A DNA stretch of 64,000 nt from a bacterium MS4 (GCA_000752215.1 CCFG01000014.1:62001-126000); one strand, 5' to 3'. Positions 49,800-58,613 are shown, counted from the stretch's first letter. The notes: generated by a model from the letters alone, not told the origin. Made by a program: numbers and translations.

Positions 49800-50874
49800 A
49801 AGCTTCGCTCCTTACAAGGTTGCAGCCGCCCTCTTTGTCGAACACATTGATTTTGTGTTTTTTTACCTGAAGCAGCACGTTCTGTCCGGGCTTCAGCTCA
49901 TCTTCCAGGGAAGACTCCTCAACGATCTCCACCGTGAGGCCGCTCTCGGTCTCCACGGCGTAATGCGTATTCAGACCAAGGTATGTATATTCCTTTACTA
50001 CACCCTGAATCCCCTCGTCGCCCTGCTTGCTGATAACGAATTCCTCCGGGCGGACGGAACACTGCACCTCCTGGTCCTCCAGCGCATTCAGGCATTCCAG
50101 TGGTACCCGGTAGCCGCTGGGGAAAATCAGGGTACCCCGCTCCGCCCGGGCCGGCAGGATATTGGTCCGGCCGATAAAGGTTGCGACAAACACGTTTTTC
50201 GGCCTCTGGTAAATTTCCTTCGGCGCGCCGACATGCTGGATCACGCCGTCCTTCATAACCGCAATGGTATCACTGATGGCCATGGCCTCTTCCTGATCGT
50301 GCGTGACATATACGGTGGTAATTCCGACGTTTTTCTGCGTGTGGCGGATGACGCTCCTCATTTCCAGACGCAGCTTTGCGTCCAGATTGGAAAGCGGCTC
50401 ATCCATCAGCAGAACGTCCGGCGAAATCACAAGGGCGCGCGCCAGCGCGATCCGCTGCTGCTGCCCGCCGGAAAGCTGGTTCGGCATTCGTTCGGCATAC
50501 TGCGCAATCTGCATCAACTGCAGATATTTTTCCGTCAGCTCCTGCGTCTTTTCTTTTTCCATTTTGCGGTTTTTCAACCCGAAGGCGACGTTGTCGCGTA
50601 CCGTCATATGCGGGAAAATAGCATAATTCTGAAAAACCATGCCGATATTCCGCCTGCTTGGATCGATGTCGTTGATACGCGTATCGTTAAAGTAGATATC
50701 ACCGCCCTCGATGGAATTGAAGCCGGCAATCATGCGCAGCAGGGTCGTTTTTCCGCACCCGGAGGGACCCAGCAGCGTAAAAAGCTCCCCGTTTTTTATT
50801 TCAATATTCAAATCCGGGATAACCGTATTGTTCCCGTATTTCTTTACGGCGTTTTGGATCAGGATCTTACTCAT
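49786..50874 (-). CDS. ABC importer ATP-binding protein (FbpC/PotA-like)
   Basis: 362 residues. Walker A LLGPSGCGKTTLLR, Q-loop GMVFQNYAIFPHM, signature LSGGQQQRIALARAL, Walker B VLLMDEPLSNLDAKLR, H-loop YVTHDQEEAM, and a C-terminal TOBE region (SVRPEEFVI, GLTVEIVEES). MalK/FbpC class. Second gene of the binding protein-ATPase-permease operon. Confidence 0.94.
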   Translation of the reverse strand: MSKILIQNAVKKYGNNTVIPDLNIEIKNGELFTLLGPSGCGKTTLLRMIAGFNSIEGGDIYFNDTRINDIDPSRRNIGMVFQNYAIFPHMTVRDNVAFGLKNRKMEKEKTQELTEKYLQLMQIAQYAERMPNQLSGGQQQRIALARALVISPDVLLMDEPLSNLDAKLRLEMRSVIRHTQKNVGITTVYVTHDQEEAMAISDTIAVMKDGVIQHVGAPKEIYQRPKNVFVATFIGRTNILPARAERGTLIFPSGYRVPLECLNALEDQEVQCSVRPEEFVISKQGDEGIQGVVKEYTYLGLNTHYAVETESGLTVEIVEESSLEDELKPGQNVLLQVKKHKINVFDKEGGCNLVRSEAYERQ

Positions 50875-50908
50875 TTCATACCCCCGCAGTTCTTATCGAT
50901 GGTTGCTC

Positions 50909-51982
50909 TTATTTACTCTGAAGACTGGTGTAGATATCCGTGTATTTGTTTACAATTTCCTGTTTATGGGAGCTGACATAGGGGATATCTTCCTCGATGA
51001 CGTGGATTTTGGACATCGGAGTCATAAAGTCGCTGGTTTTCGCGTCCTTCAGCACCGGGCGGTTAGTCAGCGTGCTGCCCCAGATATTCTGTACTTCCTC
51101 GCTGATGATGAAATCGATGAAGAGCTTCGCGTTATCCATGTTCTTGGCGCCCTTGATGATGGTAGCGGACGCCGGGAGATAAACCGCGCCTTCCTTGGGA
51201 TAAATCACCTTGACGGGAGCGCCGTCGCGCACGAGCTGCGAACAGGGATCTTCGTAGGAAAGGCCTACCACGTTTTCGCCGTCCGCAACGCTTTTGTAGA
51301 CCGAGGAGGAACTTTCGCCGATTTTGCCGTCGATATTTTTAAACAGATCTTTTACATATTTCCATGCGTTTTCGTCTTCATAGCCGCCCATCGCCAGCAG
51401 GATGTTGGTGAGCTGCGCAAAAGCGGAAGAGGAATTGGCCGGGTCGGCCGTGGCGATCTTGCCTTTGAGCTTCGGGTTCAGCAGGTCGGCATACCCTTCG
51501 ATCTTGATGTCGCCGATCAGGTCGGTGTTGACGATCAGGCAGCTGCCGTCCAGAACGTTCCCGGTAATGAACCCGCTGGTGTTTTTGTAGGCATCCAGCA
51601 CACCGGCGTCGTTCTTGGAAACATACGGCTCCCACAAATCCTTATTGTCATACGCCAAAGACCAGGAGCCGCCGAACATAACGTCCGCGTACGGGTCCTC
51701 TTTTTCGGACTGGATACGCTTGATCAGCTCGCCGGTACCCGCCTGGATGACCTCGACATCCACGCCGTACTTTTCTTCAAACAGCGGGATGGTGGCGTTC
51801 ATCAGGCCCTCGGAGTTCGGGGAATAGATGACCAGCTTGCCGCCGCCCTGTTTTTCCGAAGACGCGGCTTCGGAAGCGGCGCTGCCGGCTGCGTCCGCCT
51901 TGGAAGCGGCCGGAGCGGAAGAACAGCCTGCCGCGGAAACGGCAAGCACAACGGAAAGAATCAGTGCCATTAACTTTTTCAT
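50909..51982 (-). CDS. ABC importer substrate-binding lipoprotein (Fbp/AfuA family)
   Basis: 357 residues, GAGGAGG site. Lipobox SAAGC at about residue 20, then a Ser/Ala linker. The mature protein begins KLVIYSPNSEGLMNATIPLFEEKYGVDVEVIQAGTGELIKRIQSE, and continues with YADVMFGGSW and GLSYEDPCSQLVRDGAPVKVIYPKEGAVYLP. The fold is that of ferric-iron and sugar-phosphate binders. The usual paired Tyr residues of iron binders are not evident, so substrate is open; a sugar phosphate is a good alternative. Confidence 0.9.
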   Translation of the reverse strand: MKKLMALILSVVLAVSAAGCSSAPAASKADAAGSAASEAASSEKQGGGKLVIYSPNSEGLMNATIPLFEEKYGVDVEVIQAGTGELIKRIQSEKEDPYADVMFGGSWSLAYDNKDLWEPYVSKNDAGVLDAYKNTSGFITGNVLDGSCLIVNTDLIGDIKIEGYADLLNPKLKGKIATADPANSSSAFAQLTNILLAMGGYEDENAWKYVKDLFKNIDGKIGESSSSVYKSVADGENVVGLSYEDPCSQLVRDGAPVKVIYPKEGAVYLPASATIIKGAKNMDNAKLFIDFIISEEVQNIWGSTLTNRPVLKDAKTSDFMTPMSKIHVIEEDIPYVSSHKQEIVNKYTDIYTSLQSK

Positions 51983-52076
51983 TTCATTTCCTCCTCTAGT
52001 TTGGTGTTTTGCTTTGGTATCTTTATTTTATAAAAATATTGCATAAAATGAATACCTGAATTACGGAACAAAATAG

Positions 52077-52111
52077 AAAAGATACCGAACAATTCTGATC
52101 CGGTATCTTTT
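52077..52111. terminator. Intrinsic terminator between the two-component and importer operons
   Basis: AAAAGATACCG (52077-52087) pairs with CGGTATCTTTT (52101-52111). Read leftward it follows the response regulator and runs into TTTTCTATTTTG. Confidence 0.75.
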
Positions 52112-52113
52112 TC

Positions 52114-52890
52114 TCAGCGAATTTTCAGCTTGTATTCCTTGGGCGAACACCCCACATACTTTTTAAAGACATGGCTGAAATATTTATAATCCCCGATGCC
52201 GCACGCTCCCCCGATTTCGGAAATCGGAAGCCGGCTCTCCTGCAGGAGAGAAAGCGCTTTCTGGATGCGGTACCGGTTCAGGTACTCGATCACCGTGGTC
52301 CCCAGCGCCTTCTGAAACCTCTGGTTAATGTACCGGTCGGAATAAAACAGCTTTTCCGACAATTCGGCAAGTGTGATTTTTTGAGTATAGTTCCGCGCGA
52401 TATAGTCTAGAATCTGCGCAACCACAGGGTCCTCCGGCTGCTCCAGCTGCAGATTGCTAAACAGAGAAATATCCTTCAGCTCCGCCACGCCTTTATTCCG
52501 TTTGCGTAAAATGCGGATATTTTCACATTCCAGAGCGGCGCGGTCAAGCGCTTCCATCATTTCTTCCTGATTCAGCGGTTTCAGGATATAGTCGGAAACT
52601 CCGTTCCGGATCGCCTCCTTGGCATATTCAAAGTCGGAATAGCCGGTCAAAAGAATCGCCACATAATCGCTCCGGCATTTCGTTTCGGCAATCATCTGCA
52701 GCCCGTCCATGACCGGCATGTTGATATCGGTAATCACGATATCGGGGTTGAGCGCTTGGATCAGCTCCTTTCCCTCCACGCCGTTGCGGGCTTCCCCCAC
52801 CACGGTACAGCCGTGCTCTTCCCACGGCACCGCGTAACGGATGCCCTTTCGGATAATGTCCTCGTCCTCCACTAGTATCACGCTAAACAT
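52114..52890 (-). CDS. Response regulator, YesN-type (REC + AraC HTH)
   Basis: 258 residues from the ATG at 52890 (GGGGGAGAAAAG upstream). REC domain: VILVEDEDIIRKGIRYAVPWEEHG, phosphorylatable Asp in DIVITDINMPVMDGLQM, and Lys in SDYILKPLNQEEM. The C-terminal AraC-type double HTH is ITLAELSEKLFYSDRYINQRFQKALG and ISEIGGACGIGDYKYFSHVFKKYVGCSPKEYK. It overlaps the kinase stop by 8 nt. Likely activates the adjacent importer. Confidence 0.94.
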   Translation of the reverse strand: MFSVILVEDEDIIRKGIRYAVPWEEHGCTVVGEARNGVEGKELIQALNPDIVITDINMPVMDGLQMIAETKCRSDYVAILLTGYSDFEYAKEAIRNGVSDYILKPLNQEEMMEALDRAALECENIRILRKRNKGVAELKDISLFSNLQLEQPEDPVVAQILDYIARNYTQKITLAELSEKLFYSDRYINQRFQKALGTTVIEYLNRYRIQKALSLLQESRLPISEIGGACGIGDYKYFSHVFKKYVGCSPKEYKLKIR

Positions 52891-54595
52891 CTTTTCTCCC
52901 CCTGCGCAGCAGCTTTGCCGTAACGGTAAAGCTTTTCCCTTCCTCACTGTTGATAAACAGGCCGCACTCCTCCCCATATTCCAAAATAATCCGGCGGGAA
53001 AGGTTCTGCAGACCGTTGTGTTCGGTCTTGATTCCTTCGGAAACAATCATGCTCTGCAGGTGTTCCAGCATCTCCACGGGAACCCCCGGACCGTCGTCCT
53101 CCACACGCAGGAACAGATAATCGTCCTCGCACCAGGCCCTGATCTGAACGGAAAGCTCCATCTGTTTCTGGAAACCGTACTTGATGCTGTTTTCAATCAG
53201 CGGCTGTAAAAGCAGCTTGGGAATCATGCACTGGCTGCAGTCCGGCTCTATTTCCATTCGGCACCGGAAACGCTCCCCGAACCTTGTTTTCTGGATATAC
53301 AGATAATCCTCTATGTAACCGATATCCTCCGAAAGAAGGACGTCCTGTTTGGTATTGTTGATGCTGTAGCGAAGAATGTGGGTAAATTTCTCCAACAGAT
53401 AGGATGCTTTTTCCGCATCCCCAAGGATGAGGTACTTGATATTGTCCAGCGTATTGTAAATAAAATGCGGATTGATCTGCGTCTGCAGGTTTCTCATCTC
53501 AATCATGCTGTTCAATTTAATCAGATCGGTGTTGCGCGTGTTGAGCTCGTTGATGCTTTTCACCATTTTATTGATCTGCGCCGCGATCTCCTCGATTTCG
53601 TCCCCGGTGTCGATCCGGATGATATGCTCGTTATCCCCGTGGCGGATGATGCGGATCTCCCCCACCAGCGCCTCTACGGATTGAGCGGTTTTTTCCGCCA
53701 TCATCTGGGACAGCTTTCGGAACATTACCAGCCAGATGCAGCCCAGCAGAACGATCGTCATGACCCCGATGATGATATAGAGCGAATTTCCCGAAGAATA
53801 CACAAACGAATAAAGCACCGCTTTTTTATCCGTCAGAACCCGCGCGCCGGTCCGGTACCGGTTTTCCTGCACCGTCACAAAGTGCTGGGACGGATCCGCT
53901 TTGTATTTGTTGGTGTTGCGCTCGGAAAGGAACGCGCTTTTGGAGCAGTAGATGATATCTCCGTTCAGGTTTGTGATAATGCAGTCATACTGATATCCTG
54001 AAAAAAGGCTGCCCCAGTCGTTTCCGTTGAGATAGGCCATGACAAACCCGGCCAGCACCCCATGCTGGTAAACGGGTTTTGCAAAAACGCACTCCGAGCT
54101 GTCTCCCGAAAAATAATAAACAGTCGTGTAAATGGGCTGATTTGCTTTCAAGGCATTGTCCGCCACAATTTTATTGAATTCCGTTCTGTGCAGGTTCATC
54201 GCTTCCTGCCCAAAGCTGGTATAGACGATCTGCTTTTCCCGGTTCATCAGAATCATACGAACGCGTACCGGGCTCGCCACGTTATGCTTGCTGAGGGAGT
54301 ACTGCACCTCCCGGCTGTCGGAAACACCGGTCATACAGCGGAGAAAAAGCCCCTCGTTTTCTTCATCCTCCAGATAAGAGGTAACGTCTCCATAAACCTC
54401 GTCAAACGTTCGGTTCAGAAAGTTCAGGTGTTCCTCCATATTGAAGTTCTGATTGAGATAATTCAGCCCGAAAATAGGGATACAAAACAGCAGGCAGCCG
54501 ACAATGACCAAAAAAATGATCTTTTGCAGCGCCTGCTTTTCCAGTTGTTTTTTAAAAGGACTGTTTGTTGTTTCTCCCGTCCGCAATTCTATCAT
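52883..54595 (-). CDS. Sensor histidine kinase, YesM-type
   Basis: 570 residues; ATG 54595 preferred. First membrane helix (IIFLVIVGCLLFCIPIFGL), an extracytoplasmic sensor of about 230 residues, second helix (SLYIIIGVMTIVLLGCIWLVMF), HAMP-like linker, then the His_kinase domain: LQTQINPHFIYNTLDNIKYL (phospho-His) and an ATPase with PLIENSIKYGF and VEDDGPGVP. Partner of the response regulator. The sensor presumably detects the importer substrate or its precursor. Confidence 0.94.
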   Translation of the reverse strand: MIELRTGETTNSPFKKQLEKQALQKIIFLVIVGCLLFCIPIFGLNYLNQNFNMEEHLNFLNRTFDEVYGDVTSYLEDEENEGLFLRCMTGVSDSREVQYSLSKHNVASPVRVRMILMNREKQIVYTSFGQEAMNLHRTEFNKIVADNALKANQPIYTTVYYFSGDSSECVFAKPVYQHGVLAGFVMAYLNGNDWGSLFSGYQYDCIITNLNGDIIYCSKSAFLSERNTNKYKADPSQHFVTVQENRYRTGARVLTDKKAVLYSFVYSSGNSLYIIIGVMTIVLLGCIWLVMFRKLSQMMAEKTAQSVEALVGEIRIIRHGDNEHIIRIDTGDEIEEIAAQINKMVKSINELNTRNTDLIKLNSMIEMRNLQTQINPHFIYNTLDNIKYLILGDAEKASYLLEKFTHILRYSINNTKQDVLLSEDIGYIEDYLYIQKTRFGERFRCRMEIEPDCSQCMIPKLLLQPLIENSIKYGFQKQMELSVQIRAWCEDDYLFLRVEDDGPGVPVEMLEHLQSMIVSEGIKTEHNGLQNLSRRIILEYGEECGLFINSEEGKSFTVTAKLLRRGRKDV

Positions 54596-54891
54596 CCCTG
54601 CCTTACCCGCAATTTTATATACAGGATACAATTCCGACCATAATTCGTTCTAATTAAAGCATATTTTGTCGGAATTAACAAGCTTCGCCGTCAATCCCTA
54701 TCCTTAAAATATGGAGATACGATATCCCATCCGCACATCCGTAAAAATAAATGCGTCGGTCCCGATGGCATTACCCGTCAGGACCGGCGCATATGAGTTC
54801 TATAGAGGATGAAAAAAAGCTGGTTACCAAGACAGCCCTTCTAACCGTTTTTATCCGGCTAAAAAGGCTGTTTTATAAATGCAAAGAATTT
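54596..54891. other. Intergenic region downstream of the agr operon
   Basis: About 300 bp without a gene. It carries the leftward terminator at 54751-54792 and a second hairpin near 54830-54875 (ACAGCC/GGCTGT), plus the leader of the leftward kinase gene. Confidence 0.6.
54751..54792 (-). terminator. Intrinsic terminator of the agrDB operon
   Basis: ATGCGTCGGTCC (54751-54762) pairs over 12 positions with GGACCGGCGCAT (54781-54792, one wobble). Leftward it is followed by TTTATTTTTA. Confidence 0.75.
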
Positions 54892-55092
54892 TTAATCAAC
54901 AGTTTTTGTTTCTCCGATTTTCATAAAGCACGGCCATTGCTCGATACTCAGCAAGTCGGGATGCTTCTTAAAGTATTTCACAAAATCACCGTTTGGATGA
55001 GCCAGATTATACCATCTTTCGCATAGCTCAATGATTTGCATGTGTGCTTCTGTTTCCGTAACTTCGTCACGGGATAAATCACTGTAATACAT
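54892..55092 (-). CDS. Small acidic protein downstream of agrB
   Basis: 66 residues from the ATG at 55092 (GAGGTG upstream), 10 nt after the agrB stop. Soluble and acidic: MYYSDLSRDEVTETEAHMQIIELCERWYNLAHPNGDFVKYFKKHPDLL, then WPCFMKIGE. No signal peptide, no leader-peptide features, no domain known to me. Co-transcription with agrDB suggests a part in the quorum-sensing circuit or its output, which is untested. Confidence 0.65.
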   Translation of the reverse strand: MYYSDLSRDEVTETEAHMQIIELCERWYNLAHPNGDFVKYFKKHPDLLSIEQWPCFMKIGETKTVD

Positions 55093-55102
55093 AGAGGGCA
55101 CC

Positions 55103-55696
55103 TCACACTGATACATTATCAACCATCATCATCTGGGCCTTTCCGAGAATCAGCATAACAGAGACCCAAAATATACTCAAGCTGACGATAAAAGAAAATT
55201 GAATACTGCTTATAAGTAAGAAGATAATTGTTACGATGAATTCTACGGAGAGAATAATTCTGGTTTTCCTTCTGTAGTGGTGTACTTCAGCATCATCAAG
55301 TGGTTTATTGATATTTTCTACAGGTGCTAAAATCACAATAATCAGGGAAGCTGGAATGAGAACTGCAATCGACGTGATAAATGCCATATAGCCCGGGCAG
55401 AATTTCGTCAGCAACAGCACAAAAAGGATCATCACCCACGACATCCCATAGCAACCCAGTTTGGTTTTGGCGTGGTAACCGCCTGCATAAACCCGAAGAA
55501 ATGAATACGATACGATAAATACAAAAGTCTCTAACAGCATACCGAGGAACAAACCGACAATAAGCATAGTGGAAAAATGAATCATTTTGAGGAGAGCGGT
55601 CTGCACTCCAAAAGAATAGAGATCCTTATCTTTTTCCGAGATCAAGCCGCTCTCGCTCAGGGCTTTTACGATCCAGTTGGAAAAATTGGTCAGCAT
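55103..55696 (-). CDS. agrB: AgrB, autoinducer peptide processing protease
   Basis: 197 residues with about five to six membrane segments. Catalytic motifs are intact: RVYAGGYHAKTKLGCYG holds the His and Cys of this membrane peptidase family. It removes the C-terminal part of AgrD and closes the thiolactone ring. Its ATG overlaps the agrD stop (TGATG), so the pair is translationally coupled. Confidence 0.94.
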   Translation of the reverse strand: MLTNFSNWIVKALSESGLISEKDKDLYSFGVQTALLKMIHFSTMLIVGLFLGMLLETFVFIVSYSFLRVYAGGYHAKTKLGCYGMSWVMILFVLLLTKFCPGYMAFITSIAVLIPASLIIVILAPVENINKPLDDAEVHHYRRKTRIILSVEFIVTIIFLLISSIQFSFIVSLSIFWVSVMLILGKAQMMMVDNVSV

Positions 55697-55851
55697 CAGA
55701 ATTTTCTGAGGCTCTTTACCGCTTCAGGGAGCTTGTCCTGATGAGCAAGTACTACGCAAGACGTATTGGCGGACTGGCGAGCTTCCTGCATCGCGATTTT
55801 AGAAACCAAATCCAGTGCTTTCATTTTTACATTTTTCTGACCGTTTTTCAT
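55696..55851 (-). CDS. agrD: AgrD-like cyclic lactone autoinducer prepeptide
   Basis: 51 residues; AAGGGGTG upstream of the ATG. The N-terminal amphipathic helix (KMKALDLVSKIAMQEARQ) targets the membrane, the core is NTSCVVLA, and the acidic/basic tail HQDKLPEAVKSLRKF has the conserved P-x-x-(V/L)-K ending that AgrB recognises. By analogy with other AgrD peptides the ring would be Cys32 plus four residues (CVVLA) closed by a thiolactone. Placed before agrB rather than after it. Ring limits are inferred. Confidence 0.85.
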   Translation of the reverse strand: MKNGQKNVKMKALDLVSKIAMQEARQSANTSCVVLAHQDKLPEAVKSLRKF

Positions 55852-55882
55852 TTTCAACACCCCTTGTTAATTTATTGACTCC

Positions 55883-55910
55883 ATTATAATCGAATTTTAG
55901 ACGTTCACAA
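55883..55910 (-). promoter_or_regulatory. Promoter of the agrDB operon
   Basis: Leftward -35 TTGTGA (55905-55910), 16-bp spacer, -10 TATAAT (55883-55888). In other agr systems the LytTR regulator binds direct repeats upstream; ACAGTT at about 55928-55933 is a weak half-site candidate. Confidence 0.7.
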
Positions 55911-55990
55911 GGGGATTTACCTAACTTACAGTTTTTCGGGCTGAAATACAGAGAATATGCCGCTATAGGAAAATAAATGCAATAATATTG

Positions 55991-57301
55991 CTACCTTCTC
56001 CGGCTTAAAGGAAAGATAATGCTCACAGAAAATTTGCCCTGTTCAACTTCTATATTAATATCTCCGTCGTACTTTTTTACTGAGGAGTTCACATTGGAAA
56101 GGCCGATCGCTTTATGATTTTTCTTATTGGAAAGAAACTTTTCTTCGGTTTTTACAGGGATTTCCTGAATGGAATTGATGAGGTTAATAATAAACATATC
56201 GTGAAACTGATAAATACGCAGTTCTATTCTTTTTGTACCGTCGATAATCCTGTTGCACGCCTCTATGGCATTATCCAGTAAGTTGGCAAAAATCGCCGTA
56301 ATGTCGATATCATCAATAAAATTCAGATTCAGGTTTTCCACAGAATAAATAAATTCGATTCCATCCAGATGGCAGATTTTCATTTTTTCATTTACAATGA
56401 TGTTTAAAATCCTGTTGTTGCAATTGAATTTCATTCCCAGTTCATCTACGATTTCCGATATTTTTTTAGCATATTCAATGCCGTCCGTATTTTGTCCAGC
56501 CGTGTAAAGCCGTTCGAACACTCTGACGTGATTTTTGATATCGTGCATGATTTTCTGGGAATTGTTATATTCTATTTCCAGCTGCTGGTAATAACTATAT
56601 TGCATATCCATTCTTTGCTGAATCAAAACAATTTCACTCTCCAGCTGATCTGATTTCGATACATTTTCAAAAAAATAGATCACTGCCAGATTCAGTATGA
56701 TGGAAATAACTGCAAGCATCATCATAATAAAGTGCGTAGTAGTTGGATCAATCTTATATGCAGCCATTATTGCAATAAAATAAATAATCGCAACATTCGA
56801 GACAGGAAGCAGGGCCAGAAAAACATACTGCTTTTTATACATATAGGTGATCTTCTGTCTTTTAAAACAAATAATCAACAACTTACAGACGGCAAACATA
56901 AAGGTCTGAACAACAATTACATTAAACAAAAAGACTACAGAATTATGATTATAAAGAGGGATCGAGCCTGTTATAATCGTGAGTAAGGAAGAAACGAGCG
57001 TATCACATCCCGCAAAAGTAATAATAAACACAATAATGTGGAGACATTCCTTAATCTGCCTGACATTATAGAGATACGCTACGATAAAGGTGGTAACCAC
57101 AAAATATGTAAAATTGAGGAATGGGGCATCCAATAAATTTACACTGATCCACAAGATTGTAAATAAAAAATATAAAATGATCTTTGTTCTTTTTTTCAAA
57201 TATTGAGGCTCATACATTTTGTTCATGAAGTCAAATAAAATCGCTGCCCCGGCGCTACACGATATCACGTAAGAGAGCCATTTTATGATTGTTTCTAACA
57301 T
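55991..57301 (-). CDS. agrC: AgrC-like sensor histidine kinase (GHKL)
   Basis: 436 residues. Six or seven membrane helices occupy the first 210 residues (WLSYVISCSAGAAILFDFM to AVISIILNLAVIYFFENV). The cytoplasmic part has YNNSQKIMHDIKNHVRVFERL (H-box), IFANLLDNAIEACNRI (N-box) and a C-terminal GLSNVNSSVKKYDGDINIEVEQGKF. This is the AgrC class that binds the secreted cyclic peptide and phosphorylates AgrA. It starts 4 bp after the agrA stop. Confidence 0.93.
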   Translation of the reverse strand: MLETIIKWLSYVISCSAGAAILFDFMNKMYEPQYLKKRTKIILYFLFTILWISVNLLDAPFLNFTYFVVTTFIVAYLYNVRQIKECLHIIVFIITFAGCDTLVSSLLTIITGSIPLYNHNSVVFLFNVIVVQTFMFAVCKLLIICFKRQKITYMYKKQYVFLALLPVSNVAIIYFIAIMAAYKIDPTTTHFIMMMLAVISIILNLAVIYFFENVSKSDQLESEIVLIQQRMDMQYSYYQQLEIEYNNSQKIMHDIKNHVRVFERLYTAGQNTDGIEYAKKISEIVDELGMKFNCNNRILNIIVNEKMKICHLDGIEFIYSVENLNLNFIDDIDITAIFANLLDNAIEACNRIIDGTKRIELRIYQFHDMFIINLINSIQEIPVKTEEKFLSNKKNHKAIGLSNVNSSVKKYDGDINIEVEQGKFSVSIIFPLSRRR

Positions 57302-57305
57302 ATCA

Positions 57306-58034
57306 TCATCTCTTTATTAACATATTAAAATTGTTTTTCAGAAAAGAGTGAAATTCCGCTTTGAATTCCACCGCCCTTTTCTGAGATATTGGAATTAAAT
57401 CGCCGCTAGTCAAGGTAACGTCATATCCTTTAATATTTGATATATACAGCAGATTAATCACAAAACTTTTGTGCGGCATAGAAAATCCATATGGCTTGAA
57501 ACTGTTAAAAATATTATTAATACTATCATTAATTTTATAAGTTCTGTCCTTTGCGACAATTTCAATTTTGTGATCGCAGGATTCAAAATAATAAATATCT
57601 TCCAGGTTAAGCGTTTTGATACCTAAGTTCGTATCAAAAGTAAAGGTAATTTTATTTTTCTCCATTTTCGTATATTCGATGGCGTCATCCAATTGCTTGC
57701 AAATCGTCTCATAAGTAAACGGTTTCGTTACATATCCAAAAGCTCTGACGGAAAAAGCGTCTGTTTGATAGTTTGAAAAATTCGTTACATAAATGATTTT
57801 GACGTTCTTATCCTTCGAGCGGATTACTTTGGCAACTTCAATTCCGTCCATTTGATCCATCCGAATATCCAAAAAAATAATATGAAATTTCTTCGTGCTA
57901 TGTAATAATTCCTCCCCTTTTTCATATATGCTTGTAAACATTCTGATACTTTTTTCATTGCAATACTTTGCAATCATGGCATTTAGTTGATCTAATTCGT
58001 ATTTATCGTCATCGCAAATAGCAATTTCCAACAT
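57306..58034 (-). CDS. agrA: AgrA-like response regulator (REC + LytTR)
   Basis: 242 residues. REC: EIAICDDDKYELDQLNAMI, Asp in FHIIFLDIRMDQMDGIEVA and Lys in GYVTKPFTYE. LytTR DNA-binding domain: TLNLEDIYYFESCDHKIEIVAKDRTYKIN, FSMPHKSFVINLLYISNIKGYDVTLTSGDLIPISQKR. First gene of agrAC, with its own promoter. Expected to activate the agrDB promoter 2.1 kb downstream, closing the loop. Confidence 0.94.
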   Translation of the reverse strand: MLEIAICDDDKYELDQLNAMIAKYCNEKSIRMFTSIYEKGEELLHSTKKFHIIFLDIRMDQMDGIEVAKVIRSKDKNVKIIYVTNFSNYQTDAFSVRAFGYVTKPFTYETICKQLDDAIEYTKMEKNKITFTFDTNLGIKTLNLEDIYYFESCDHKIEIVAKDRTYKINDSINNIFNSFKPYGFSMPHKSFVINLLYISNIKGYDVTLTSGDLIPISQKRAVEFKAEFHSFLKNNFNMLIKR

Positions 58035-58075
58035 ATAATCACCTATCTTTAATTCGTTTTTCCACTACATTACTT

Positions 58076-58104
58076 ATTAAACCCATATCAAGCCGGATTG
58101 TCAA
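58076..58104 (-). promoter_or_regulatory. Promoter of the agrAC operon
   Basis: Leftward -35 TTGACA (58099-58104), 17-bp spacer, -10 TTTAAT (58076-58081), about 42 bp before the agrA ATG. Confidence 0.75.
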
Positions 58105-58198
58105 GATTTCTGGAAAATTTTGTATTGATTATATGGAAATAAACAGAACGTGTCGTTTCCGCCTTTCCTATTTCCTTTTACAATAATGCAAAATTTTA

Positions 58199-58224
58199 CC
58201 CTCTCTGCCGGATGGCCGAGAGGG
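58199..58224 (-). terminator. Hairpin at the end of the HxlR gene
   Basis: CCCTCTC (58199-58205) pairs with GAGAGGG (58218-58224); leftward tail TAAAATTTTG is only moderately U-rich. Confidence 0.5.
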
Positions 58225-58229
58225 CATTT

Positions 58230-58613
58230 TCAGGAATTCGTATTTTTGTTTTCTGCGGAGTCCCGGCAGGCGGCGTCCAGCATCCTGCCCTTCCCCCACT
58301 CATTGATGATTTCCAGCGCAGGCAGCAGTTGCTTGCAGCTTTCCGTCAGGGAATACTCCACATGGGGCGGTATCTGGCAGATTTCCGTACGCAGTACCAG
58401 ACCGTTTTTCTCAAGGCCGTTCAGTGCTCTGGTCAGCATGATATTGGTGATTCCGTCCAGATGCCGTTTCAGCTCGTTGTAGCGCATGCTTTCCTTCGCG
58501 GAAAGCTCCCAGATAATCGGCAGCCTCCATTTTCCCCCGATAATTTCCAGAGCATGTGCCACCGCGCACTTTTTGCTGTGAACCGATTTTATTTTTTCCT
58601 GTTCTTCTGGCAT
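58230..58613 (-). CDS. HxlR-family regulator
   Basis: 127 residues. Winged helix: CAVAHALEIIGGKWRLPIIWELSAKESMRYNELKRHLDGITNIMLTRALNGLEKNGLVLRTEICQIPPHVEYSLTESCKQLLPAL, the full HxlR pattern including the N-terminal Cys and P-x-x-V-E-Y-S-L-T. HxlR proteins often sense electrophiles or quinones through that Cys. Divergent from the nitroreductase gene, which it probably controls. Confidence 0.93.
   Translation of the reverse strand: MPEEQEKIKSVHSKKCAVAHALEIIGGKWRLPIIWELSAKESMRYNELKRHLDGITNIMLTRALNGLEKNGLVLRTEICQIPPHVEYSLTESCKQLLPALEIINEWGKGRMLDAACRDSAENKNTNS

Noticed and set aside
49741-51973. Two long rightward frames opposite the ABC importer genes
   Set aside because: They mirror the ATPase and binding-protein genes, which carry all family motifs; the mirrored frames show none.
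55900-55935. Pair of LytTR direct repeats upstream of agrD
   Set aside because: Two weak half-sites are present but 28 bp apart rather than the usual one to two helical turns; not reported as a regulatory feature.
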